NCBI GenBank assembly: GCA_035512695.1
Contig: DATKDL010000027.1
Span: forward strand, 25,774-89,773
From: DATDOR01 sp035512695
GTDB taxonomy: Bacteria; Chloroflexota; Anaerolineae; Anaerolineales; JABWBV01
Length of the DNA: 64,000 bases
Direction of reading: 5' to 3'
Part shown: one piece after another, positions 1 to 8,094 of the stretch
How the letters are laid out: every line of letters starts with the position of its first letter
Position numbering within the stretch: the first letter of the stretch is position 1
Position numbers and translations under genes: made by a program
Notes under the pieces: generated by a model
Database searches by the model: none
What the model was told of the DNA's origin: nothing
What the model saw: only the letters and a program-made list of their open reading frames with translations

Positions 1-1240
1 GGACGGCTCGGTTGCCACCACGTTCCCCGACACGATTGCCGGAAATGGGTCCAAGACCTATTTCCCGATCCAGGCCGACGTTGGATTCAACGGATCGCTG
101 GTCATCTCCAGTAACAAGCCGATCACGGCGATCGCCAACACGGTCACGACCGACTTCAAATACGGCGCGGCCACCACGAGCTTCAGCGCCGGTGCAACCA
201 CGGTCAACCTGCCGCTGATCATGTGCAACAACAGCGGTTTCAACACCTGGTTCAACGTCCAGAACACGCATCCGACCGAGAACGCCAATATCACGATCAA
301 CTACGCGCCTGGCGTATCCGGCGTGGGCGGCAGTGAAAATGCCTCCATCCCCCCGGGCGCGGCCAAGACCTTTAATCAGGCCACCGGCAGCAGCACGAAG
401 AACTGCTCGACCCTCGGCCCGACTTTCATCGGCTCGGCGAGCGTCACAAGCAACCATCCGGTAGTGGCGACGGTCATGCAGTTGAATACAACTTCGTTTG
501 CGACCCTGCTGGGCTACAACGGCTTCATTTCCGCTGGTTCCACCTCCGTCGTCGTCCCCCTTGTGATGGCGCAGAACAGCGGTTTCTTCAGTGGGATCCA
601 GATCCAGAATGTGGATGGCAGCTCCACTGATGTCACAATCGTCTACGCGCCGAACCAGGTCGCCAACGGCTTCCAGCCGGCCAATGAAACGTGCAACGGA
701 TTGGGCGCGGGCGATTCCTGCACGCTCATCCAGGCCGGCGGCCAGTGGACCCAGACGTATATCGGTTCGGCCACTATCACGGGTTCTCAGAATCTCGTGG
801 CTACGGTCAACCAGATCTCGCTTGGCAACCCGAACGCCGGACCATACGGGACCAGCTATGAAGGCTTCAATCCTGCAACGGCAACCTCGAATATCGCCAC
901 CCCGCTGATCATGTCCAACAACAGCGGCTACTTCACCGGGATCCAGGTGATGAACGTGGGCGGCGGCGCTTGCGCCAGCGTCACGATCGACTACGGTCCG
1001 AACAGCGGCGGCCCATTCAACCCGGTCAACGAGGTCTTCTCGTTGGGTGCCGGCGAATCGCACTCCGTTCTGCAGACCGGATCTCCCCCAGGCAATGGCG
1101 GAGCCAACACCTGGGGCGCCAACAAGTACATCGGTTCTGCCCAGATCTCGGCCCCCGGCTGCTCGATCGTTGCCACGGTGAACGAGTTGGCGATCAAGAA
1201 GGGCGACAACTTCTTCACCTACATCGGGTACAACCACTAA
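1..1240 (+). CDS. Secreted repeat protein, 5' end missing
   Basis: The reading frame is open from base 2, so the gene begins left of the window; about 412 residues are visible. It holds at least three repeats of roughly 110 residues. Each opens with a motif like PLIMxNNSGxFxGIQxxN (near 214, 563 and 904) and closes with a motif like YIGSAxIxGxxxxVATVN. The sequence is rich in Asn, Gly, Ser and Thr with few charged residues, and no enzyme motif is visible. This composition and repeat pattern fit an exported beta-rich surface or adhesion protein; the function is unknown. Paired cysteines within repeats could form disulfides. A GC-rich hairpin follows the stop. Confidence 0.8.
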   Translation, partial: DGSVATTFPDTIAGNGSKTYFPIQADVGFNGSLVISSNKPITAIANTVTTDFKYGAATTSFSAGATTVNLPLIMCNNSGFNTWFNVQNTHPTENANITINYAPGVSGVGGSENASIPPGAAKTFNQATGSSTKNCSTLGPTFIGSASVTSNHPVVATVMQLNTTSFATLLGYNGFISAGSTSVVVPLVMAQNSGFFSGIQIQNVDGSSTDVTIVYAPNQVANGFQPANETCNGLGAGDSCTLIQAGGQWTQTYIGSATITGSQNLVATVNQISLGNPNAGPYGTSYEGFNPATATSNIATPLIMSNNSGYFTGIQVMNVGGGACASVTIDYGPNSGGPFNPVNEVFSLGAGESHSVLQTGSPPGNGGANTWGANKYIGSAQISAPGCSIVATVNELAIKKGDNFFTYIGYNH

Positions 1241-1300
1241 CCCGAGCAGGTTTACCGCTCACCAAACACCTTTCCGACCGTTACGGGAAAGGGCGGGGGC

Positions 1301-1322
1301 GCCCCGGGAGAATACCCGGGGC
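1301..1322. terminator. GC-rich hairpin after the repeat protein
   Basis: Arms GCCCCGGG (1301-1308) and CCCGGGGC (1315-1322) flank a 6-nt loop, and G-rich/C-rich sequence outside extends the stem imperfectly. No T-run follows, so termination here is only suggested by position, 60 bp after the stop codon. Confidence 0.45.
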
Positions 1323-1383
1323 CCTCCCGCTCAAATCACCCCGCTCAAAGGCTTCGGATCGGTTCAAAGTCAATTGTCCATGA

Positions 1384-1421
1384 AAAGAACTCTAGTCCGG
1401 AGTCTCCGACTAGAGTTCTTT
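1384..1421. terminator. 38-bp near-perfect palindrome, probable terminator
   Basis: AAAGAACTCTAGT (1384-1396) pairs with ACTAGAGTTCTTT (1409-1421), and the inner CGGAG/CTCCG continues the symmetry with one unpaired base. The A-rich foot and T-rich end fit a bidirectional terminator. It ends only about 9 nt before the Shine-Dalgarno of the next gene, so it could also shape that leader. Confidence 0.6.
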
Positions 1422-1439
1422 CGTTGAACAGGAGGTTGC

Positions 1440-2039
1440 GTGGCATCTAGAATTCAATCCAAGATCATCGGCCTTGCATCGATCTGCCTGGCGCTTTTTT
1501 TGTCCGGTTGCAATGGGGCCGCTACCGCTGAACTGACGACGACCCCCACGCCGGGCGAGGTGTCCAACGGATATCCCGAACCCGGTATCACTGAATTCGT
1601 TCCCCCCTATCCGGCCGATTATTCGGAGGAGGAAGTGTTCCAGGCGAACCTGACCCCGGTCGCCCCCACGCCGGCGGTCTCCGAATCGTTTGGGGGGCTC
1701 TCCGTTCTCCTGACCTACGCAAATACAGAGGAAAGACCGGTCCTGGGACAGCTGATTTACGCGGTCGAAATGAAACCGGTTCCCAACATCGAGGGCGGTT
1801 TCATCCCCGTCCTGGATGAAACGGTCGCTCCGTCCGGGTTTACGGACAGCATGGGGCAGCTGCATATCGGATCAATCCCGGTCGGCCAGTACGCGCTTGC
1901 GCTCATGTCCCCGCTCGGTCCGATTTTGCTGGAAGATGAAGCCTCCGGCGAAGCGGTCGTTCTGGATATCACCGCAAACGAAGTGACCGATCTGGGGACC
2001 ATCGCCGTGCGCCTGGATCCGGCCCCGCTCGAACCATGA
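1440..2039 (+). CDS. Lipoprotein of unknown function
   Basis: 199 residues starting at GTG, chosen because AGGAGG lies 5-10 nt upstream. A signal peptide with hydrophobic core ends in a lipobox (LSGC, Cys about 24), so the protein should be lipid-anchored outside the membrane. A Pro/Thr/Glu-rich spacer of about 50 residues follows. The C-terminal part (about 75-199) contains phrases such as 'LGQLIYAVEMKPVP' and 'IGSIPVGQYALALMSPLG', typical of a beta-sandwich carrying modifiable loops. No catalytic motif is visible. The next gene is convergent, with only about 20 bp between. Confidence 0.75.
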   Translation: MASRIQSKIIGLASICLALFLSGCNGAATAELTTTPTPGEVSNGYPEPGITEFVPPYPADYSEEEVFQANLTPVAPTPAVSESFGGLSVLLTYANTEERPVLGQLIYAVEMKPVPNIEGGFIPVLDETVAPSGFTDSMGQLHIGSIPVGQYALALMSPLGPILLEDEASGEAVVLDITANEVTDLGTIAVRLDPAPLEP

Positions 2040-2059
2040 TCCCGGAACGGAAAGGCCGT

Positions 2060-3037
2060 CTAACGCTCCTCATTCGCCTGGGACCCGGGGTCGCCGATCC
2101 GATCCGGATCTCGAATAAAAACGTAGAAGACCGCCGCCAGGATAAAATCGTAGATCGTTGTCAGCAGGCGCGTCATAATTGCGACGATCCCCGCCAGCGG
2201 CAGGGGCATAATCCCGGACAGCAGCAGCGATAATGAGATTTCCGCCACACCGAAAGTCGTTGGAAGAAAGATCGTCAGCGAGCCGAGTGCCCCGGCGAGC
2301 CCCCAGCTGCCCAGCACATACGGGAAGGCTTCCCGATCCAGGTCGACAAATATGCCGATCACGGAAAATACGAGGATCCCGCCTGCGATCCAGGTTGCCA
2401 GGTACGCCCCAATAACACCCAGCAGGACGTGCCATTTTATCGGGCCGGTCAGCTCTACCCCACGCCGGATCGAGAGCCATTTGATCGTCCTGGGGGATAA
2501 AGATACGAACAGGATCCCAAGCCCAATCCCGATCAGACCCAATACGAGCACATCGGACACGCCTCGCTGCGGCAGGAGGACGAGCCCCAGGATCAGGCCC
2601 GTGATCACGATGACGGTCAGTTCCAATCCGCTGGCGAATGCCGTGAAGCTGCCCGGGACGTCGAGTTTTCGATACAGCACCAATCGCCCCCCGACGTACC
2701 ACAGGCTGCCCGGTAGGCGTCGGGCCACCAATGTAAGCGCGTAGATCCTGTTGTGGGCCGATCGCCGGATCCCGGGGGCCAGCGCGCCCATAATCAGCGA
2801 CCAGCCGAACATCGCGGTGACAATCGACAACCCGTATCCGACGGCGGTCCCGATCATGCTCCACGGATTGGGATCGGCCAGGTATCTCCGTATCTGGCCC
2901 CAATTTTCGAAAAGGATCCAGCCGAAGAAAATGGCCGTCAGGAGCCACATTGCGATGACGATCGGCCGCGAATTGACCCGCGTAAGCTGATCCAGCCGAT
3001 TGACCAGTTTTGAGAAGAACTTGTTGAGCCTGTCCAT
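2060..3037 (-). CDS. Flippase-like / LPG synthase-type membrane protein
   Basis: 325 residues with about eight hydrophobic segments and an 'RRLPGSLWYVGGR' segment, the pattern of the lysylphosphatidylglycerol synthase transmembrane (UPF0104, AglD/MprF N-terminal) family. Family members translocate lipid or lipid-linked sugar substrates across the membrane. There is no C-terminal aminoacyl-transferase domain, so it is not a complete MprF. It starts 27 nt after the upstream SGNH hydrolase gene, and the same-strand group (regulator, methyltransferase, SGNH hydrolase, flippase) suggests work on cell-surface lipids or glycans. The substrate cannot be read from the sequence. Confidence 0.75.
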   Translation of the reverse strand: MDRLNKFFSKLVNRLDQLTRVNSRPIVIAMWLLTAIFFGWILFENWGQIRRYLADPNPWSMIGTAVGYGLSIVTAMFGWSLIMGALAPGIRRSAHNRIYALTLVARRLPGSLWYVGGRLVLYRKLDVPGSFTAFASGLELTVIVITGLILGLVLLPQRGVSDVLVLGLIGIGLGILFVSLSPRTIKWLSIRRGVELTGPIKWHVLLGVIGAYLATWIAGGILVFSVIGIFVDLDREAFPYVLGSWGLAGALGSLTIFLPTTFGVAEISLSLLLSGIMPLPLAGIVAIMTRLLTTIYDFILAAVFYVFIRDPDRIGDPGSQANEER

Positions 3038-3064
3038 ACTCGGCCTTCGCTGCCCGTTCGCCGG

Positions 3065-4207
3065 TCAGCGCAACAGACTTTCGGCAATCGCTGCTGCGAC
3101 CAGCCGGTTGGCATCCCCCGTTAAATGAAATGCGTCTATCCACACCAATCCATCGACGTGGTCAAATATCGGCGACAGGCTCGTAAAATGGGCCTGGTCC
3201 GCTTGCGTCCGCTCGATATATTCATAAACGGCAGACATGAGATCGACGAGGACCGGGTCCAATCCTGTCGAAAACGCTTCTTCCTCCTCGGTCAGCGGTT
3301 TATCGCCAACGGTCAGCACGGGTTGCAGGAAAAACTGATAATCAAAACCATAGCGTTCCGCCATGTGAGAAACCAATGCGATGTTGAAGAGATAAACCTC
3401 ACCGACTTCAACGGCAAACCGGGGGTCGGTTATGATCTCAGCCAGGACCGGATCGGAGGATCTGCGGCTGGTGAGGATATGGATCAATTCATAGCTGTTG
3501 GATGACTCGAGTACTGTCCGGACGAGGTGGTCGCTGTTGTTGAGCAGCGCTCGAATCCGATCCTCATTGTGATGTCCTCCTGGCCGGCCGTTCTGGTAAC
3601 CGGCAATCACGTCGTTGACACCATCCAGAAAGATCACGAGATCCGGCAGGTTGCCCTTTTGCAGTTCGAGCAGCAGCTGGAGCGCGCCCTGGGTCGATAC
3701 GAATGCCGGTTCTGCATAATTGACGATGCAGATGGTCCGGCCGGTTGATCCGGCAAGCTCTGTCTGCAGCAGGGACGGTATCGATAACCAATCCGGCGAT
3801 CCAAATCCCCACATCGTCGACCCACCGAACGCGAAAACCTTGTAGGCACCCGGAGTGCAGTCGGATCCGGTGGTGGTTCGAATACCCTGTTCGTTCACAT
3901 TGATCGTTTCCCCTTCAAACGGCACTCTCCGCCATATGACGAAGGGATGGTAGCGGACCGGGTCGGCCTCAAATATTTGGCTGCTCTCTTCCCATAAATC
4001 ATCCGACCAGGGCTGGGAATCGTAATACGAGACGGACCGCCAGCGACGGATTCCGGCGTTCACCCGAATCTCCAACGCGAGCCCTGCGAATACCTCGAAA
4101 ATCAACAGCGATAACAGGAGCGATGTGACCAGGACACTGAGCCGCCTGTACATCCCCCGTGGATCGATGATCTTTTTCCGCAACGGTCTTGCGCGTTCCT
4201 CTTCCAA
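3065..4207 (-). CDS. Membrane-anchored SGNH/GDSL hydrolase
   Basis: 380 residues. One transmembrane segment (about 20-45) anchors the N-terminus; the rest would lie outside. SGNH family blocks are visible: 'FGGSTMWG' with the nucleophile Ser, 'LDGVNDV' with the block III Asn, and 'DAFHLTGDAN' with the catalytic Asp and His near the C-terminus. The family removes O-acyl groups from glycans or lipids. It lies between a methyltransferase and a flippase-like gene, with 13 nt to the former, in an apparent envelope-modification operon. The exact substrate is unknown. Confidence 0.85.
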   Translation of the reverse strand: MEEERARPLRKKIIDPRGMYRRLSVLVTSLLLSLLIFEVFAGLALEIRVNAGIRRWRSVSYYDSQPWSDDLWEESSQIFEADPVRYHPFVIWRRVPFEGETINVNEQGIRTTTGSDCTPGAYKVFAFGGSTMWGFGSPDWLSIPSLLQTELAGSTGRTICIVNYAEPAFVSTQGALQLLLELQKGNLPDLVIFLDGVNDVIAGYQNGRPGGHHNEDRIRALLNNSDHLVRTVLESSNSYELIHILTSRRSSDPVLAEIITDPRFAVEVGEVYLFNIALVSHMAERYGFDYQFFLQPVLTVGDKPLTEEEEAFSTGLDPVLVDLMSAVYEYIERTQADQAHFTSLSPIFDHVDGLVWIDAFHLTGDANRLVAAAIAESLLR

Positions 4208-4220
4208 AAACGCACCTCCA

Positions 4221-5156
4221 TCAAAAGCTGACCTGCTTTCTGCAGCGAACGGTCACTTGTGGTCCGCGAAGCCCCAATCCGGTCAGGAAAAAGAGCGGTG
4301 CGGTCAGAATGCGGGCCGCCGGAGACAACAACCATTTGACGACCCGTGCCTGCTGCCCGGAGTCGAAATTCCGAGCCGTTAGCCAGAACCTGACGCTGAG
4401 TACGAACGTCGGATATCCGCCGATATTGGATCTCATTTTGATATCCTCGAAGCCGGCCTGGCAAAGCATATTTCTCAGGCTGCGGAGGTCGAAGACGAAC
4501 ATGTGCCGCGGTGCATCCAGACCGGCCCAATATGCTCCAAAGATCCGGGCGTCCCAACTGTCATGGTTCGGGACGCGCAGCACGAGGACCCCGCCGGGTT
4601 TCAGGATCCGGAGGATTTCACGCAAGGTTGCGGCCGGATCGTGCAGATGCTCCAGAACATCCCAGAGCGTGACCGCGTCAAATTCGCCGTCCTGGAAACT
4701 TGCCTCCTCCAGGGTGCCGGTGAAAACATCAAGACCCTGCTCGCGGGCGATCGCTGCTGCATGGTCGCTGATCTCCACCCCGCGCAGTTCCCATCCGGGA
4801 TAGGCCCGCATCCCGAGCAGGAAAGCGCCGGTTGAGCAGCCGACATCGAGGATCCGGCCGCGCCCCTGGTAACTCAGCACGGCCTGGGCGCGTTTGCGCG
4901 TTCCATACCGCAAAACGCGGCGCATCAGTCGGCCTGCCCTGCGGGCGCCGGGGTCCGGTGCGTACGAATCATACTCTGGTGGGTAATGCTCGCCCATCTG
5001 GTCGATCGAAGGCCGCGGATTCTGGTAAATCAGTCCGCAATTCTGACAACGGACCAGCGTGGTAACGACCTGTTTCCGATCAAGCAGGAGATCCGGCAGC
5101 GACTGGATGACCTTTGAATCGGCATTCCCGCAGTGATTGCAGTTCACGAACTCCAT
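4221..5156 (-). CDS. Zinc-ribbon class I SAM methyltransferase
   Basis: 311 residues. The open frame extends further upstream into the preceding gene, but the ATG at 5156 begins the recognisable protein: an N-terminal CxxC...CxxC zinc ribbon (CNHC, CQNC) typical of methyltransferases acting on sugar or surface-polysaccharide substrates. The SAM-binding motif ILDVGCSTGAF is at about residue 100, then 'DVLEHLHDP' and 'LKPGGVLVLRVPN'. The start sits 6 nt downstream of the LuxR-kelch stop, which implies translational coupling. The substrate is not evident; its neighbours suggest the cell envelope. Confidence 0.82.
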   Translation of the reverse strand: MEFVNCNHCGNADSKVIQSLPDLLLDRKQVVTTLVRCQNCGLIYQNPRPSIDQMGEHYPPEYDSYAPDPGARRAGRLMRRVLRYGTRKRAQAVLSYQGRGRILDVGCSTGAFLLGMRAYPGWELRGVEISDHAAAIAREQGLDVFTGTLEEASFQDGEFDAVTLWDVLEHLHDPAATLREILRILKPGGVLVLRVPNHDSWDARIFGAYWAGLDAPRHMFVFDLRSLRNMLCQAGFEDIKMRSNIGGYPTFVLSVRFWLTARNFDSGQQARVVKWLLSPAARILTAPLFFLTGLGLRGPQVTVRCRKQVSF

Positions 5157-5161
5157 GGGTT

Positions 5162-6544
5162 TCAGCGGATTAAAGGGATGACGACGATAAACAGGACCTG
5201 GTACGAAAGGCTGCGGTCGGTCGGGACGTCGTCGAGTTCTCCCCCGAGCACGAAGATATCGGTGCCCAGCGCGATCGTCGCGGCGTGCGCCCACTCCCCG
5301 GCCAGCGGATTGGAAACCACCTGCCAGAGATCGGTCTGCGGAGTGTAATCCATTTGCGTGAAATGCCTTCCCTCGCCGCCTGCGCCGCCGATCAAATAAA
5401 TTTTGTCCGCTATGTTGACGAGACCCATCCCATAGCGTCCTTCCGGCATGGGGGCCGCGGGGCGCCAGGGGAAATTGGTTGCGGCTCCACCTTCAAGTGC
5501 GGGAGAATAGATCCAGGTCGAGCTGGCGGGGTTCTCGCCGTCAAAGCCTCCAATCACGTAAACCGAGTTGCCGATCGCTGCGGCGCCGGCAAAACTCAGG
5601 GCGGCCGGCATCGGGGTCAGTTCGGTCCAGCCAACGCCATCGGGGTCGAAAGAGAAGACCCGGTCCGAAAACCGGGTCCCGTCATGGCCCCCGAAAAGGT
5701 AAAGCTTTCCCTCAAAGGCCGTCAACGCGTACGCGCCGACAGGCGCCGGCAGATCCGGTCCGGAGGACCAGGCGTCGAGACGCGGGTCGTAGATTTCCAG
5801 CGCAGCGCTCATACCGTCCGAGGCCAGCCGGCCGCCTGGAACGTAGACCAGGCCCCCCAAAACTGCGGCCTGGACCTCGGCGACCGGGGTCGGTTTTGGA
5901 GCCAGGGCCGTCCATGCGCCGGTCTCCGGGTCGAGCCGGGCCACTTCGGGAGAGGGTACGCCACCGACCAAACCGCCGATCACGTAGACGGCGTTTTCAA
6001 ATGCGACACCCGCTGCCCGCGTGCGCGCCGCCGGCAGGTTCGGCCGGTCACGCCACTGGCTTTCAATGGCAAAGGCATCGGCCGGGGGTGTCGCTTCGGC
6101 CGCAGGGGCCGGGTTGAAGAGACGGTACGCGATCACGACCAACAGCGTGACAGCGACCAGGACGCCGGCGAGGATCCAGGTCTGCGCCGGCAGGGCGCCT
6201 GTCGCTGCGGCGGCCGGTTCTCCGGTCCCGGTTTGCCCGGCGCCGTCCGCGCTGCCGGTTAAGACGGGATCCTCGATCACGGCGATCGGATCCGGCCCCG
6301 CCTCCACGGTGGGTGAACCGGCCGGCTCGCCGTCGGTGGGTGCGATCAGCCCCGCCCGTAATGCGACCATGCTGGCCTCGGTGCGCGAATTGACATCGAG
6401 CTTCCCGAAGATGTTCCGGACGTGAACCTTGACCGTATTCGTACTGATGTGCAGGACGCGGGCGATTTCTTTGTTGCTTCTCCCCGTGGCGAGCAGTTCG
6501 AGGATCTCGGTCTCACGATCGCTGAGAGATTGCAGATCGGTCAT
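5162..6544 (-). CDS. Membrane-bound LuxR-type regulator with kelch sensor
   Basis: 460 residues. Residues about 3-66 form a LuxR/GerE helix-turn-helix ('LSDRETEILELLATGRSNKEIA' region, 'NTVKVHVRNIFGKL'). An acidic Pro/Gly linker is followed by one transmembrane helix (about 122-142) and an exported domain of about 300 residues with six kelch motifs (IGG, PGG, FGG, IGG, IGG and LGG turns), enough for a six-bladed propeller. This is a one-component transmembrane regulator: DNA binding inside, ligand sensing outside. Its TATAAT lies 9 nt before the ATG. It heads the envelope gene group below it and is divergent from proline dehydrogenase. Confidence 0.88.
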   Translation of the reverse strand: MTDLQSLSDRETEILELLATGRSNKEIARVLHISTNTVKVHVRNIFGKLDVNSRTEASMVALRAGLIAPTDGEPAGSPTVEAGPDPIAVIEDPVLTGSADGAGQTGTGEPAAAATGALPAQTWILAGVLVAVTLLVVIAYRLFNPAPAAEATPPADAFAIESQWRDRPNLPAARTRAAGVAFENAVYVIGGLVGGVPSPEVARLDPETGAWTALAPKPTPVAEVQAAVLGGLVYVPGGRLASDGMSAALEIYDPRLDAWSSGPDLPAPVGAYALTAFEGKLYLFGGHDGTRFSDRVFSFDPDGVGWTELTPMPAALSFAGAAAIGNSVYVIGGFDGENPASSTWIYSPALEGGAATNFPWRPAAPMPEGRYGMGLVNIADKIYLIGGAGGEGRHFTQMDYTPQTDLWQVVSNPLAGEWAHAATIALGTDIFVLGGELDDVPTDRSLSYQVLFIVVIPLIR

Positions 6545-6553
6545 GAGGGCGGA

Positions 6554-6612
6554 ATTATATCACCGGGCAGGGTTGGGTTCGGGTCTGCCGCCGGGAGCGG
6601 ATGTGCTAGAAT
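6554..6612. promoter_or_regulatory. Divergent near-leaderless promoters
   Basis: On the minus strand TATAAT (6559-6554) lies 9 nt before the LuxR-kelch ATG. On the plus strand the extended -10 TGCTAGAAT (TAGAAT 6607-6612) lies 10 nt before the proline dehydrogenase ATG. Neither start codon has a convincing Shine-Dalgarno, so both mRNAs should begin at or within a few bases of the start codon. Confidence 0.6.
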
Positions 6613-6622
6613 TTGACCGGTC

Positions 6623-7585
6623 ATGCTGCGCGCGCTGCTGCTCTACTTTTCACGGGCCTCCTGGGCTCGCCGGGTGGTCACCCGCTGGTCGGTGGCCTGG
6701 CGTGTTGCAGGCCGGTTCATCGCCGGGGAGACGTTGGACGAGGCGGTCGCCCTCGTCAAGCAGCTGAATGCCGATGGTTATTACGTCACGCTGGACCATC
6801 TCGGGGAGAACACGACCAACGAAGCCGAAGCGATTCGAGCTGCCGCAGACGCCGTCGAAATCCTGGAAAGGATCCGGACCGACGGCCTGCGGTCGGGTCT
6901 GTCCATCAAGCTGACTCAGATCGGCCTGGCGATCGACTCCGGCCTGTGCGAGCGCAACCTCGAGCAGGTGCTGGCAGGTGCGCATGCGCACGGGATTTTC
7001 GTCCGCATCGATATGGAGGACTCCCCCCACGTCGAAGCGACGCTGGCGCTGCTGGGGAGGATGCTGGTGCGCTTCGGGGTCGAGACGGTCGGTGTGGCGC
7101 TGCAGTCCTATCTCTACCGGGCTCGGGAGGATGCCGTCGCACTCGGGGCCGGTGCGGTCCGGATCCGGCTGGTCAAAGGCGCCTACCAGGAGCCGGAGAC
7201 GGTCGCATTCCCGGACAAGGCGGATGTGGACGCCGAGTTCGACCGCATCACCGACATCCTGATCGAGGCGACCTGTCGGGCCGGGATGCCGGTTGGGCGG
7301 AGGGACGGGCGCTGTCCCCCGATCCTGGCGATCGCCTCGCACGATGACCTCCGGGTGGATTACGCACGGGAAGCCGCTGAGGCCGCCGGGGTGCCCCGGC
7401 AGGCGGTCGAGTTCCAGATGCTGAACGGTATCCGGCGCGATCTGCAGAAAGAACTGCTGGAGGCCGGCTACCCGGTGCGCATATACGTCCCATTCGGCCG
7501 TGAGTGGTATCCGTACATGGTCCGCCGGCTGGCCGAGCGGCCAGCCAACCTGTTGTTTTTCTTATCGAACCTGGTACGGAGGTGA
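6623..7585 (+). CDS. Proline dehydrogenase
   Basis: 320 residues, the single-domain PRODH length, without the aldehyde-dehydrogenase half of PutA. The family oxidises L-proline to pyrroline-5-carboxylate with FAD, passing electrons to quinone. Barrel motifs visible include 'SIKLTQIGL', 'IDMEDS', 'ALQSYLYRAREDA', 'RIRLVKGAYQEP' and the C-terminal 'YVPFGREWYPYMVRRLAERP' that contacts substrate. An extended -10 10 nt upstream and absence of an SD suggest a (near-)leaderless transcript. A DinB-family gene follows 23 nt downstream. The P5C dehydrogenase partner is not in the window. Confidence 0.92.
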   Translation: MLRALLLYFSRASWARRVVTRWSVAWRVAGRFIAGETLDEAVALVKQLNADGYYVTLDHLGENTTNEAEAIRAAADAVEILERIRTDGLRSGLSIKLTQIGLAIDSGLCERNLEQVLAGAHAHGIFVRIDMEDSPHVEATLALLGRMLVRFGVETVGVALQSYLYRAREDAVALGAGAVRIRLVKGAYQEPETVAFPDKADVDAEFDRITDILIEATCRAGMPVGRRDGRCPPILAIASHDDLRVDYAREAAEAAGVPRQAVEFQMLNGIRRDLQKELLEAGYPVRIYVPFGREWYPYMVRRLAERPANLLFFLSNLVRR

Positions 7586-7608
7586 CCGTCACCTGGATTG
7601 AGGAAAAA

Positions 7609-8091
7609 ATGCCGCTGACGCCAGAGAAACTATGCCTGCGCCTCGCCGAAGAAGGAGAGAGCACGCTCGCCTTCTTTACCGGATTGCCGGAAGACGTCCT
7701 GGACACCCGAATTTACACCGACGGCGATCACTGGTCGATCACGCAGATTATTCGCCACCTCGTCCAGGCCGAAAAGGCCATCCAGCGGCTGATGGCGTCG
7801 ATCCTGGCCGGATCACCGGGCGCCCCCGAGGATTTCGATCTCGACGGCTACAACGAACGCAAGGTGCGCGAGATCGAGGTGATGACGACCCCCGGCTTGC
7901 TGGCCGAGTTCTCGGCGACCCGCGCCCGCACGGTGGCCTGGGTCGCCGAACGGACGCCGGAGGACCTGGCACGGACGGGGCGCCATCCCTTCCTGGGCGT
8001 CGCCCCGATCGAGGAAATGGTCAAGCTGCTCTACCGGCACACCCAGCTGCACCGGCGTGATATCCGCCGGACCCTGGACGACATGGATTGA
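7609..8091 (+). CDS. DinB-family protein
   Basis: 160 residues. The ATG at 7609 is preferred over the longer open frame because GAGG lies 5 nt upstream and homology-like sequence begins there. The pattern is a DinB four-helix bundle: 'DHWSITQIIRHLVQAEK' near residue 45, and 'YRHTQLHRRDI' near 145 supplying the metal-binding histidine triad. DinB/YfiT proteins include thiol-dependent transferases and stress proteins; the reaction here is not evident. It follows proline dehydrogenase by 23 nt, with a 15-bp palindrome over the upstream stop codon, and precedes a UbiA-like gene by 3 nt, so all three may be cotranscribed. Confidence 0.8.
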   Translation: MPLTPEKLCLRLAEEGESTLAFFTGLPEDVLDTRIYTDGDHWSITQIIRHLVQAEKAIQRLMASILAGSPGAPEDFDLDGYNERKVREIEVMTTPGLLAEFSATRARTVAWVAERTPEDLARTGRHPFLGVAPIEEMVKLLYRHTQLHRRDIRRTLDDMD

Positions 8092-8094
8092 CCC

